This document shows, in pieces, positions 26,146 through 34,268 of a stretch of 64,000 nt of DNA. The notes below the pieces were generated by a model that saw only the letters and a program-made list of their open reading frames with translations, did no database searches and was not told the origin of the DNA. The translations under genes and the position numbers were made by a program. Numbering within the stretch: the stretch's first letter is position 1; every line of letters begins with the position of its first letter. This DNA is from Rhodobiaceae bacterium (GTDB lineage Bacteria > Pseudomonadota > Alphaproteobacteria > Parvibaculales > Parvibaculaceae), in the NCBI GenBank assembly GCA_003330885.1, contig CP030277.1, positions 3,522,001 to 3,586,000 of the forward strand, in the 5' to 3' direction.

Positions 26146-26849
26146 ACGCGTCGTCCGTCGGTAGGAGGTAATCTACTATCATCTAAAGTGGAGCGGAGCT
26201 TGCCCAAGGCAAGCCTCAGTCTCGATTTCACGGTGCCGAGCGGTATATTCAGATGCTCGGCGATGCGTCCATGAGACATGTCTTCAAAGAACGATAGTTT
26301 CAGAATGGCTTTTTGGTCTTCAGAGAGATGTTTCATGGCTTCCAGAAGCTGCATCTCAGACTGCTTCTGCTCGATCACGCTATCTGCGGCTTCTTCCGGC
26401 TCCGGTATGAGACTCGGATCATTGGGGTCCAGCTCAGGTCGGTTTTCGCGCCGAAAAACGTCGATGCGTTGATTCCGGGCAATTCGGAAGATCCAGGTGG
26501 AGGGGGCGGATTTGGAGGCGTCAAATTGACTGGCTTTCCGCCAAACCTTGATCATGGTTTCCTGTGTGAGTTCTTCCGCCTGTCCCGGCTGGCAGCCAAG
26601 GCGCATGACATAGGCCTTCACGCGCGGGCCGAAATAGGAAAACAGGGACTGAAATGCTCTTTTGTCCTGATGCGCGCCAACCGCCTGCAGGCATGCCGCA
26701 TGGTCGTTAATGTCAAACTCTTCCACTAGCGCATCGGCCATTTCTGGGTTGGGGGCTCCTAGGTGCCGGCGGGCGTCATTATTGACGACCACCAAGCGCA
26801 GTCTACTGCGCTCGCGACCCGAACCGGAAATATTTTCGTGCATGCTCAT
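26142..26849 (-). CDS. rpoE: ECF sigma factor, RpoE of the RpoE-ChrR (ECF11-like) type
   Basis: Sigma-70 region 2 is seen as RAFQSLFSYFGPRVKAYVMRLG...LTQETMIKVWRKASQFD...WIFRIARNQRIDVFRRE. Region 4 is HLSEDQKAILKLSFFEDMSHGRIAEHLNIPLGTVKSRLRLALGKLR. Paired with chrR by a 4-bp overlap, as in singlet-oxygen response loci. A promoter of its own likely class lies at 26859-26884, only ten bases upstream of the first ATG (26849), so the transcript would be nearly leaderless or translation starts later, at 26843 or at the ATG at 26741 (MADALVEEF), which matches the usual family N-terminus better. Confidence 0.92.
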   Translation of the reverse strand: MSMHENISGSGRERSRLRLVVVNNDARRHLGAPNPEMADALVEEFDINDHAACLQAVGAHQDKRAFQSLFSYFGPRVKAYVMRLGCQPGQAEELTQETMIKVWRKASQFDASKSAPSTWIFRIARNQRIDVFRRENRPELDPNDPSLIPEPEEAADSVIEQKQSEMQLLEAMKHLSEDQKAILKLSFFEDMSHGRIAEHLNIPLGTVKSRLRLALGKLRSTLDDSRLPPTDGRRV

Positions 26850-26858
26850 AACACATCT

Positions 26859-26884
26859 TACGTGCGCACATGAGGCTTGGATCA
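26859..26884 (-). promoter_or_regulatory. RpoE-type promoter upstream of rpoE-chrR (autoregulation)
   Basis: On the minus strand TGATCC (26884-26879), a 16-bp spacer, then CGTA (26862-26859). This resembles the -35 TGATC and -10 CGTA-like elements described for ECF11/RpoE promoters. The same layout with the same spacer appears at 26908-26933 and 31097-31122. Confidence 0.7.
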
Positions 26885-26907
26885 GTCCGTTTTTGCGTCA
26901 TTTTTCC

Positions 26908-26933
26908 TGATCTAACCGCGCGTTTCAGCCGTA
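26908..26933 (+). promoter_or_regulatory. RpoE-type promoter upstream of FAD oxidoreductase-DUF1365 operon
   Basis: Plus-strand TGATCT (26908-26913), 16-bp spacer, CGTATT (26930-26935). It is divergent from the rpoE promoter, 23 bp away. Transcription would begin near 26940, which excludes starts upstream of that and supports the TTG at 26966 for the FAD gene. Confidence 0.7.
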
Positions 26934-26965
26934 TTGAGATAAACACACAGAAAAAGGCTGGTCAT

Positions 26966-28318
26966 TTGCCCTACGAAGCGTCCCTCCCCAAAACACAAAA
27001 AAAGATCGCGATTATCGGGTCTGGAATTGCGGGCATGTCCGCTGCCTGGTTGCTGAACAAGGACCATGACATCACGGTTTTTGAGGCTGGCGACCATATT
27101 GGCGGACACTCAAATACAGTTGATGCAGGCAATGGTGAAAATCCACTTCCTGTGGATACCGGTTTCATCGTTTACAATGAGCAGAACTATCCAAACCTCG
27201 TTGCGCTGTTTGACCACCTGAATGTACCGACCAAGCCGTCGGATATGTCCTTTGCAGCCTCAATCGACAAAGGTCGCTTTGAATATAGCGGGACCGGCTT
27301 GAACGGCCTGCTCGCCCAGCGGAGCAATCTTGTGAGTCCTCGGTTTTGGGCCATGATGTCCGACATTATGCGCTTCTATAAGACAGCGCCGACACTCGAT
27401 GGAGCGGCGGCCTCAGCGGATCTTTCGCTGGGTGACTATTTGCGCGAGAACAACTATTCCGACGCCTTCATTCGCGATCACATTCTGCCCATGGGGGCAG
27501 CGATCTGGTCAACGACCGTTACTGATATGCTGGACTATCCCCTGGCGACATTCGTGCGGTTTTTCGAGAGCCATGGACTCTTGAAATTCAAGGACCGCCC
27601 GAAATGGCGCACGGTTGATGGGGGCAGCCGAGAATATGTGAAACGACTGACAGCCTCCTATCAAGACAAGATCAGGCGGGAGGGCGTTGTTGCCATCACG
27701 CGGGCGCTCAATGGCGTTGAGGTCACGACGGCAACAGGCGGACAATATCTGTTTGATGATGTCGTCTTGGCCACTCATGCGGACGATGCATTGACGCTCC
27801 TGTCGAACCCTAACCAGAGTGAGCAGCGCTTGCTTGGTGCGTTTCAATACACAGACAATGATACTTACCTGCACACTGACGAACGCCTCATGCCAAAGCG
27901 CCGCCGCGTTTGGTCAAGCTGGAATTATATTGATGACGGTGCGGCTGATGCGGGGAAGCAACTCACCCTTTCCTATTGGATGAACCGGTTGCAGAGCATT
28001 GACGAAAGCCACCCGCTCTTTGTCACACTGAACCCTCACATTGCGCCACGCGAAGAGACCATCATTCGGAAATTTTCCTATCAGCACCCGCTCTTTGATC
28101 GCGCGGCGATTGAGGCGCAAAAAGAACTTTGGCAGCTGCAGGGACGAGACCGGGTGTGGTATTGTGGATCTTACTTTGGCTACGGATTCCATGAAGATGC
28201 GCTGGAGGCAGGTCTTGCAGTTGCAGAGCAGCTTTCCGGTGCACGCAGACCCTGGAACGTCGCAGCAAACAGCTCGCGTGTTAACACAGAGGTAGTTCTG
28301 CCCTTGGCGGCCGACTGA
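26966..28318 (+). CDS. FAD-dependent oxidoreductase (flavin amine-oxidase-like, NAD(P)-binding)
   Basis: The start at TTG 26966 is supported by AAAAAGG upstream and by the promoter ending at 26933. The product (about 450 residues) has an N-terminal FAD motif IAIIGSGIAGMSAAWLLN, then VFEAGDHIGGHSNTVD, and a C-terminal region VWYCGSYFGYGFHEDALEAGLAVAEQL closing the FAD site. This family is regularly found with DUF1365 and RpoE-ChrR in alphaproteobacteria. Its role there (modified fatty acids such as furan fatty acids have been proposed for related loci) is not established for this protein. Confidence 0.85.
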   Translation: MPYEASLPKTQKKIAIIGSGIAGMSAAWLLNKDHDITVFEAGDHIGGHSNTVDAGNGENPLPVDTGFIVYNEQNYPNLVALFDHLNVPTKPSDMSFAASIDKGRFEYSGTGLNGLLAQRSNLVSPRFWAMMSDIMRFYKTAPTLDGAAASADLSLGDYLRENNYSDAFIRDHILPMGAAIWSTTVTDMLDYPLATFVRFFESHGLLKFKDRPKWRTVDGGSREYVKRLTASYQDKIRREGVVAITRALNGVEVTTATGGQYLFDDVVLATHADDALTLLSNPNQSEQRLLGAFQYTDNDTYLHTDERLMPKRRRVWSSWNYIDDGAADAGKQLTLSYWMNRLQSIDESHPLFVTLNPHIAPREETIIRKFSYQHPLFDRAAIEAQKELWQLQGRDRVWYCGSYFGYGFHEDALEAGLAVAEQLSGARRPWNVAANSSRVNTEVVLPLAAD

Positions 28319-28323
28319 CATTC

Positions 28324-29118
28324 ATGATTTCAAGCCTCTACAAAGGATTTGTTGATCACGCCAGGCGCCGACCAGCGCGCCATACTCTGCGTTATCGTGT
28401 GTTCTCGCTTCTGCTCGACTTGGATGAGCTTGATGAGATCAACCGCACCAGCCGTGTGTTTGGCGTCAATTGCCGCTCCCTATTGTCCTTTTGGGAAAAG
28501 GACCATGGGGCTGGAGAGCGTACCGGTCTGAAAGACTGGGTGGCGGCGCATGTCACCAAGGCGGGGTTCAGCGCGACCGGCATGCGTGTGCGCGTGCTCT
28601 GTTACCCACGTATCATCGGCTACGTCTTCAACCCTTTGACGGTCTACTATTGCTATGATCCCAATGGCGTGTTGATGGTGACACTGCACGAAGTGCACAA
28701 CACATTTAATGAGAAGCACACTTATGTGCTGCCGGCACCCGTTGACCTGCGCGGGCGCGTCCGTCAAGAGACCGAGAAACGCATGTATGTCTCTCCCTTT
28801 ACCGAGATGGAAGGGCACTATCAGTTTGAACTTTGTCCGCCGGGCGAGACTGTCCGGGTGTTTATCGGCTTGAGTGATGCGGAGGGCCCGCTACTGTCAG
28901 CCTCATTCGAAGGTGATCGCGAACCTTGGAGCGACAAGGCTTTGCTGCTCACCTTCCTGCAATACCCACTGATGACGCTCAAGGTCACCGTGGGCATTCA
29001 CTATGAAGCATTGAAGCTGTGGTGGAAGAAAGTGCCTATTGTTCGCCATAAGCCTGCGCCGGAACCCATCACTGCGACACACGCCCCAATCAAGATCAGA
29101 TCAGAAGCAGCGGACTGA
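28324..29118 (+). CDS. DUF1365 family protein
   Basis: 264 residues, starting five bases after the FAD oxidoreductase stop, hence same operon. Typical DUF1365 segments are seen: HARRRPARHTLRYRVFSLLLDLDEL, RVRVLCYPRIIGYVFNPLTVYYCYD, EVHNTFNEKHTYVLP and KRMYVSPFTEMEGHYQF. The family has no proven biochemical activity; it co-occurs with the FAD oxidoreductase and often a cyclopropane-fatty-acid-synthase-like methyltransferase, which is absent here. Expected to act in the RpoE-controlled stress response. Confidence 0.88.
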   Translation: MISSLYKGFVDHARRRPARHTLRYRVFSLLLDLDELDEINRTSRVFGVNCRSLLSFWEKDHGAGERTGLKDWVAAHVTKAGFSATGMRVRVLCYPRIIGYVFNPLTVYYCYDPNGVLMVTLHEVHNTFNEKHTYVLPAPVDLRGRVRQETEKRMYVSPFTEMEGHYQFELCPPGETVRVFIGLSDAEGPLLSASFEGDREPWSDKALLLTFLQYPLMTLKVTVGIHYEALKLWWKKVPIVRHKPAPEPITATHAPIKIRSEAAD

Positions 29119-29129
29119 CTTGGTCACGT

Positions 29130-29564
29130 TCAGGCAGCAAGGGCGATCTTGTTGCGGATCGAAGACAAAGCCCAGCCGATGACCGGGAAATGTTCGTAAA
29201 ACTCCCGTGCTGCGTCCCAGTGATCAAAATGTGAGACAACCTGGCCATTGGCATTGAACTGCACCCGGCTCATGCCTTCAAATGACCAGGGCTTCTTGCG
29301 CAAGGTTGAGTGCAAGCGCCAGTAAAGCATTCCGGTGTCGCCGTCTGGCGCGCTCGCAAGCGCACTATGAAGGATCTCGAAACGGACATCGCCCACGGTA
29401 TCGAACATGTGCACGAAGATCTCAGCCATCTTGTCGGCGCCGACCACTTCATTAAACGGGTCGCGGAAATGTACGTCGGGCATCACAAAGTCGGGAAGAG
29501 TCTCAAGGCTTTCCCTGCTGAGCGACCCCATAAAGCGGGCATATTTGTCGAGGGGGGTGGTCAT
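29130..29564 (-). CDS. SnoaL/NTF2-like protein
   Basis: 144 residues with the cone-shaped NTF2-like pattern: N-terminal helices (LDKYARFMGSLSRESLETLPDFV), MPDVHFRDPFNEVVGADKM, then strands ending RVQFNANGQVVSHFDHWDAAREFYEHFP. The DHWD segment is common in stress-associated NTF2-like proteins. It overlaps the upstream SDR gene by four bases and is the last gene of an operon driven from the RpoE-like promoter at 31097. Activity unknown. Confidence 0.78.
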   Translation of the reverse strand: MTTPLDKYARFMGSLSRESLETLPDFVMPDVHFRDPFNEVVGADKMAEIFVHMFDTVGDVRFEILHSALASAPDGDTGMLYWRLHSTLRKKPWSFEGMSRVQFNANGQVVSHFDHWDAAREFYEHFPVIGWALSSIRNKIALAA

Positions 29565-30331
29565 GCTGTGATCATCCGTGAAGTTACTGAAAATAGAAGG
29601 CGGTTGGGCAGGAAGCGCAAAAGCTTCATCAGGAAGGCAAAGCGTCGGGGGAAGACGATCTCAAATTTGCCAGCCTCAAGGCCTCGGTAAATGGTGGTAG
29701 CTGCTTCCTCCGCGGTGACGAGGAAGGGCATCGGAAATTCGTTCTTCTCTGTGAGTGGTGTCTCAACAAAACCTGGATTGATGAGGGAGAGAGAAACGCC
29801 ATCCCGGTCGAGTTCTGGCTTCATGGCCTCAACCATATTGATGAGGGCGGCCTTCGTGGCGCCATAAGCAGCCGATGTGGGTAGGCCACGGTACCCGGCA
29901 ACAGAGGATACAACAGCGATCCGGCCGCTCTGTCGTGCCCGGAAAACCGGCAGCAGCGCGCCGAGTCCGTTCACCGTACCCATCAGGTTTGTTTCAACAA
30001 GATGGCGCACGGTTTCGACAGAAAACTCTGACGCCGCCATGGGCTGATGTGTCCCTGCATTCAGGACCGCAAGGCTCAGGGGCCCTAGATCCTTTTCAAT
30101 CTGGGCAAGAACGCTCTGATTGCCTTCAATGTCGACAATATCCAGCGGATAGGCATGGATCGCGCCCATTGAGTTGCTGGAGGAGATCTCCTGGGCGAGG
30201 GTTTCCAGATCCTCTGTGGTGCGGGCACTGGCTGCAACTGTCCAGCCATCTCCGGCCATTTTAAGCGCAAGCGCGCGGCCTATGCCCTTGCCGGCGCCCG
30301 TAATCCAGACTGTTTTGGGCGCATTGCTCAT
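29561..30331 (-). CDS. Classical SDR-family oxidoreductase
   Basis: 256 residues: cofactor motif TGAGKGIGRALALKMAGDG (about 11-29), VLNAG in place of NNAG, active-site Ser in AVVSSVAGYRGLP and the Tyr-x3-Lys pair in AAYGATKAAL, then LINPGFVETPLT. All catalytic residues are present. It overlaps its neighbours by four bases on both sides (DUF6134 upstream, NTF2-like downstream), indicating translational coupling. The substrate is unknown; RpoE control suggests handling of oxidised carbonyl compounds, which is inference. Confidence 0.88.
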   Translation of the reverse strand: MSNAPKTVWITGAGKGIGRALALKMAGDGWTVAASARTTEDLETLAQEISSSNSMGAIHAYPLDIVDIEGNQSVLAQIEKDLGPLSLAVLNAGTHQPMAASEFSVETVRHLVETNLMGTVNGLGALLPVFRARQSGRIAVVSSVAGYRGLPTSAAYGATKAALINMVEAMKPELDRDGVSLSLINPGFVETPLTEKNEFPMPFLVTAEEAATTIYRGLEAGKFEIVFPRRFAFLMKLLRFLPNRLLFSVTSRMITA

Positions 30332-31062
30332 CGTGGTGCCTCAAGCGAGGCCGTGGCGACACATTGACGGCAGCGAAGTTCAATCAGAGAGCCATCATCG
30401 CCTGGAAACTGCATAGCGACCCAGCGGCCATCAGCGTCGTACCAGACTTCATTCTGGATCGCGCCCTCATATTTGTAGCGCGTGGCTTCCACCATGCCGG
30501 CATTGGTAGCGACACTTTCTATGCCAAGCGATACCAGCCGCACATCGTTCACTTTGCCAGTGATTGTGTTCATCAGCTGGGTGCTGCCGATGACGCCAGA
30601 GTTCCAGTGATTGGTTGGGTAAATGCCCATCGCAGTCGTCTGTCGACCATTTGGACCATCAATTGTGAGGATATCTTCATTGGTGGACGCTTCCACTTCG
30701 GAAATGTCACCATTGCGGTCTGTTCTTGCACTCAGCGAAACAAGCTGCCCGTCTTCCCAGAGGGCCTCGGACTGATATTGCAGCTCAAACAACGTGACGA
30801 AGAGGAGGCCGATTTCGAGTTCGAAATTTGTTGTGACTTTCAGTCCCTCTGCCTCATCGCGGAAGGTGACATTGTGCGACCCAATACGGGCATCATTCCG
30901 GTAGATGTCAAAGGCGATGGAGTCTCCATAGAGAGCCCGCGCCTGCTCGGTCATATCTGGCGCGGAGGCCGCAGCGTGAGGGGGCACGCTGAATGCAGAT
31001 AGACAGACCGCAAGAGCAAGCGGCTTGAGGGGCAGGCGCGGGGTAAGGGCTGGAAGCCTCAT
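30328..31062 (-). CDS. DUF6134-type exported protein
   Basis: Start chosen at 31062 (MRLPALTPRL) because GGAG lies six bases upstream; an ATG at 31074 is an alternative. A signal peptide (about 1-33, LALAVCLSAFSVPPHAAASA) is followed by a beta-rich domain: FDIYRNDARIGSHNVTF, TNFELEIGLLFVTLFELQYQ, YPTNHWNSGVIG, and KYEGAIQNEVWYDADGRWV. This resembles the DUF6134 family, proposed to bind lipids by fold similarity, without proven function. First gene of the RpoE-promoted operon with SDR and NTF2-like genes. Confidence 0.72.
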   Translation of the reverse strand: MRLPALTPRLPLKPLALAVCLSAFSVPPHAAASAPDMTEQARALYGDSIAFDIYRNDARIGSHNVTFRDEAEGLKVTTNFELEIGLLFVTLFELQYQSEALWEDGQLVSLSARTDRNGDISEVEASTNEDILTIDGPNGRQTTAMGIYPTNHWNSGVIGSTQLMNTITGKVNDVRLVSLGIESVATNAGMVEATRYKYEGAIQNEVWYDADGRWVAMQFPGDDGSLIELRCRQCVATASLEAPR

Positions 31063-31096
31063 CAACATCTCCATGAAAGGACGCTATTGATAGGTA

Positions 31097-31122
31097 TACG
31101 GGCGTGAGGAGCGACTGGATCA
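31097..31122 (-). promoter_or_regulatory. RpoE-type promoter upstream of DUF6134-SDR-NTF2 operon
   Basis: Minus-strand TGATCC (31122-31117), 16-bp spacer, CGTA (31100-31097) followed by TACC. Same elements and exact spacer as the two promoters at 26859 and 26908. It falls in the 70-bp gap after the photolyase stop, so the operon has its own RpoE-type start. Confidence 0.7.
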
Positions 31123-31132
31123 GCCAGAAATC

Positions 31133-32572
31133 TTACGGTTTTTTGGCCTTTATGGACTGAAATGCCTCAAGGGCGCGGGCCCGGGCCTGTTTCCGGTCAA
31201 CAATTGGAAGCGGGTAATCCTGACCAAGCTTTAGGCAGGCCTCTTCTAGAACATGAGCAGGCGCTTCCCACGGTTTGTGCAGATATTTTTTCGGAAGCTT
31301 TGCAAGCTCCGGCACAAATCGGGTCACATAGGCCCCATCGGCATCAAACTTTTCTCCCTGCAAGACCGGATTGAAAATTCGGAAATAGGGCGCCGCATCT
31401 GCACCACACCCTGCCACCCATTGCCAACTGGCCGTATTGCTTGCCGGGTCCGCATCCACCAGCGTGTCCCAGAACCACGCTTCCCCCTCTCGCCAGTGAA
31501 TGAGCAGTTCTTTCACCAGGAAGGAGGCAACGATCATTCGCACCCGATTATGCATCCAGCCGGTCTGCCAGAGCTGGCGCATGCCTGCATCAACAATGGG
31601 AAAGCCGGTGAGCCCTTTTTGCCAGCTGGTAAGCTCCCTACTTGGGCCTTGGTTCCAGGGGAAGTCGTCAAACGCGGGCCGCAGCGGCGCGGTAGGCAAT
31701 GAAGGGAAGTGATGGAGGAGATGATAGGAAAAATCGCGCCAGCCAAGCTCGCGTAGGAACCACTCCCCGTCACGGGCAAGATCCGGGTTCCGCGCTATGG
31801 CGTCCTGTGTACGTTGCCAGATGGTGCGCGGGCTGATTTCTCCAAACCGAAGATGCGCTGAAAGCTTCGATGTGCCGGGTGAGTGGCCCGGATGGTCGCG
31901 CATCTCCTTGTAGGAGCGGAGCCCGTCATCAAGGTAAGTATCAAGTGTCTCTAAGGCTTGGGCCTCACCGGGTATGAAGGTGTCGGCGAGGCTAGGCGTC
32001 CAATCAAAGCCACTGGGAAGCAGGCGAAGCTCTTCCAACTTGAGGGAGCGCGGCTGCTCGGCCACCGGCGTGAGCCTGTCGCATCGCACCAGCGGCCCGA
32101 AGCTCACCTGCTTCAGGCAGGTCCGCCAATAAGGCGAAAAGACCGTGTAGGGCTTGTCCTGTTGTGTCCGGATTGTCTCTGGTGGAAAAAGAACCTGACC
32201 CGCAAACCGTTTAATCTCCACGTCAGACTTGACGCCCCATTCATGAAGCGCCGTCTCGCCTTTCTGAACGGAAGGGTCGTAGCCATGTTGCAGAAAGACG
32301 CGGGTTGCTCCCGTTTCCTGAACCAGCTCTGACACTTCGTCAATCAGGTCACCCTGGCGAAGGATGAGCGGGGCGCCCAGATCTGCCAGTCTGGTTGCCA
32401 GAGATTGAAGCGAGCGATGCAGCCACCAGCGCGAAGCGCCTCCCAGAGCCCGCCCAAAACTCTCATCGAGCACAAATACAGGCACAACCGGTCCTGATTC
32501 CGCAGCGGAAGTGAGTGCTGGGTTGTCGCCGACCCGAAGGTTGGTGTGAAAGAGGACGAGTGTGGGGCTCAT
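31133..32572 (-). CDS. phr: Deoxyribodipyrimidine photolyase (class I CPD type)
   Basis: 479 residues. N-terminal photolyase domain with LVLFHTNLRVGDNPAL; FAD-binding domain with ELGWRDFSYHLLHHFP, GLTGFPIVDAGMRQLWQTGWMHNRVRMIVASFL, and WFWDTLVDADPASNTASWQWVAGCGADAAPYFRIFNP, matching CPD photolyases that repair UV dimers using blue light. PhrA is a known RpoE target in Rhodobacter; here I find no TGATC-N16-CGTA upstream of the start at 32572, but its position next to three RpoE-type promoters keeps it in the same functional theme. Confidence 0.93.
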   Translation of the reverse strand: MSPTLVLFHTNLRVGDNPALTSAAESGPVVPVFVLDESFGRALGGASRWWLHRSLQSLATRLADLGAPLILRQGDLIDEVSELVQETGATRVFLQHGYDPSVQKGETALHEWGVKSDVEIKRFAGQVLFPPETIRTQQDKPYTVFSPYWRTCLKQVSFGPLVRCDRLTPVAEQPRSLKLEELRLLPSGFDWTPSLADTFIPGEAQALETLDTYLDDGLRSYKEMRDHPGHSPGTSKLSAHLRFGEISPRTIWQRTQDAIARNPDLARDGEWFLRELGWRDFSYHLLHHFPSLPTAPLRPAFDDFPWNQGPSRELTSWQKGLTGFPIVDAGMRQLWQTGWMHNRVRMIVASFLVKELLIHWREGEAWFWDTLVDADPASNTASWQWVAGCGADAAPYFRIFNPVLQGEKFDADGAYVTRFVPELAKLPKKYLHKPWEAPAHVLEEACLKLGQDYPLPIVDRKQARARALEAFQSIKAKKP

Positions 32573-32686
32573 GATGGGATGCGTTGATCGATGTTGAGAG
32601 GTAGGATGCAGGCAACCATATAGACCGATGCCCCAAGGAGACCACCAGGTTCAGATCTGTGGGCATTTTTAGTTTCGGAGGAAGAC

Positions 32687-33217
32687 ATGAGTGACGCACC
32701 AAATATGAGCGAACAGATTGCAGGGCAGGGCGGCATGATCCCAGCGCACGGCCTCACCGCAGCAATCCATATTGGCGAAAGCGATCTGCCATTCGTTGAC
32801 TTAGGCGATGGCAGCAAATTGCAGTTGCTACAGGTCGACCTCAATCAGGGGCTTTGGGTTGTGCGCACAAAATTTGCGCCGGGGTACAAAGTCGACAAGC
32901 ACTACCACACAGGCTCGGTCTTCGCTGTGACCTTGGAAGGCAGCTGGTACTACAAGGAATATCCCGACTATGTGAACACAAAAGGCTCCTACCTTTATGA
33001 GCCGGCCCACTCTGTGCATACACTGACCGTGTCAGAAGACAATGAAGGGGAGACAGATGTTTGGTTCGCCATTTACGGCGCTAACATCAATGTAGATGAC
33101 GACGGCAATGTGATCGGCATTGTTGATGCACAAAGCATTCTCGCAGCTTATCAGGGTCTTTGCGAGGCGCAGGGCCTCTCGTCCGAAAAAGTCATTGTGC
33201 TCGGCGCGCCGACCTGA
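32687..33217 (+). CDS. Cupin protein, 2,4'-dihydroxyacetophenone dioxygenase/ChrR-cupin-like
   Basis: 176 residues with a cupin core: LLQVDLNQGLWVVRTKFAPGYKVDKHYHTGSVFAVTLEGSWYYKEYP (metal ligands in KHYHTG), then GSYLYEPAHSVHTLTV with the second His. The pattern is shared by 2,4'-dihydroxyacetophenone dioxygenase-like proteins. GGAGGAAGAC precedes the ATG. It is divergent from the photolyase gene (114 bp apart). Reaction not established; may be a dioxygenase or a metal-binding cupin of other function. Confidence 0.72.
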   Translation: MSDAPNMSEQIAGQGGMIPAHGLTAAIHIGESDLPFVDLGDGSKLQLLQVDLNQGLWVVRTKFAPGYKVDKHYHTGSVFAVTLEGSWYYKEYPDYVNTKGSYLYEPAHSVHTLTVSEDNEGETDVWFAIYGANINVDDDGNVIGIVDAQSILAAYQGLCEAQGLSSEKVIVLGAPT

Positions 33218-33226
33218 TCGCCGGGC

Positions 33227-33835
33227 TCAAGCAGACGCGGTGTCGTCGGCCATCTCTAGTAGCTGGAGAAGGCCGAGCGCTGCCGCTTCGGCTGCTTGCG
33301 TCGGGCGTGTTTTATCGCCAATGCCGGAGAAGAACTCATTGGCTTCTGTGAGGCAGAGGATCGCATAGGCGGTCTCGCGGCACCTTTCAGGCGCAGCTAC
33401 TGGATAGGCCTCGGAAATTGTTTCGCTGATGCTGGCAATCGAGCGGTCATACCATCCCCAGACAATCGTGCGGATGTCAGCGTCGCGTTCAGCAAGCCCC
33501 CAGATTTCCCGGCCAATAACGTCATTCCCGGGAATGCGTTTATACCGGTCGCTGCATAGAAACTGAATAAGGCTTGTGAGTTTCTCCTGTGGCGTGGAAC
33601 CGGAAATGGCAGTGTCGACTTCCACAGCAAGTTTCTCGCCGACACGCATCACAAAGGCCAGAACCAGTTGTTCTTTGTTGCCGAAATAGTGACTGACCAT
33701 CTGGAGTGACAGGCCCGACTGGTCGGCGATCCGGCGCATGGAGGCCTGTCCGATGCCATGCTCACGTACGCAGACTTCCATCGCATCCAATATCTGGTCG
33801 CGCCGCTCTGGCGCTTTACTCGGCCGACCCACCAT
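33227..33835 (-). CDS. TetR-family regulator at the end of the amine dehydrogenase cluster
   Basis: ATG at 33835 (MVGRPSKAPERRDQ) is preferred over a TTG at 33856. HTH region: ILDAMEVCVREHGIGQASMRRIADQSGLSLQMVSHYFGNKEQL, then a helical ligand domain with EIWGLAERDADIRTIVWGWYDR, a layout similar to BetI-like TetR proteins. It overlaps the 3' end of the cytochrome c gene by 20 bp, so it is co-transcribed with the amine dehydrogenase genes. A palindrome overlapping the mauB promoter region is a candidate target. Confidence 0.85.
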   Translation of the reverse strand: MVGRPSKAPERRDQILDAMEVCVREHGIGQASMRRIADQSGLSLQMVSHYFGNKEQLVLAFVMRVGEKLAVEVDTAISGSTPQEKLTSLIQFLCSDRYKRIPGNDVIGREIWGLAERDADIRTIVWGWYDRSIASISETISEAYPVAAPERCRETAYAILCLTEANEFFSGIGDKTRPTQAAEAAALGLLQLLEMADDTASA

Positions 33836-34268
33836 GCGTGTTTTCCAAATGTCCAATCAGGGTTTCGCGCGTGACGAAGACATCATCGAGGCGAACAGCG
33901 CGCATCTGTTCGACTTCCTGCTCTGTATAATCGACGAAGCTCGCCACTGTCTTGTCGTCGGTGAAGTTTTTGACGATCCAGTTGAGGGTCGCCGCCAGCC
34001 GATCATTGGGAAGGGTCGACATGGCTGACCCTGGAACCTGCACCAGAAAGGCGCGCCCACCCTCAACAGAAAGCAGAAGGGGCAGCGTTGCCCGCATATC
34101 GGGAACCTTATCTGGAAAGCCGCGCCCATCAGGCACATGGCACCCCTGGCAGTGGATCATATAGTCTGCGCGTGCCCGTGCATCGCTGGCAAGGGCTGCG
34201 CTGGTTGTGAGCCCTAAGCCGAGCAAACCGCAGAGGAGGCCTGCGCCAATTGTGCTAAGCGTCGTCAT
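33816..34268 (-). CDS. Periplasmic monohaem cytochrome c, probable electron acceptor of the amine dehydrogenase
   Basis: 150 residues. A signal peptide (about 1-28, LLCGLLGLGLTTSAALAS) is followed by one haem site CQGCH (Cys40, Cys43, His44) and a candidate Met ligand in SAMSTLP or MRATLP. It takes the place that mauC (amicyanin) has in methylamine-utilisation clusters and resembles the small cytochrome encoded after aauA in aromatic amine dehydrogenase clusters. The start at 34268 overlaps mauA by 14 bp. Electron transfer from the TTQ enzyme is inferred from position. Confidence 0.8.
   Translation of the reverse strand: MTTLSTIGAGLLCGLLGLGLTTSAALASDARARADYMIHCQGCHVPDGRGFPDKVPDMRATLPLLLSVEGGRAFLVQVPGSAMSTLPNDRLAATLNWIVKNFTDDKTVASFVDYTEQEVEQMRAVRLDDVFVTRETLIGHLENTHGGSAE

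Noticed and set aside
32573-32690. RpoE-type promoter expected upstream of the photolyase
   Set aside because: No TGATC with a CGTA at the right distance is found on the minus strand; a plus-strand TGATCG at about 32587 is followed by TGCA.
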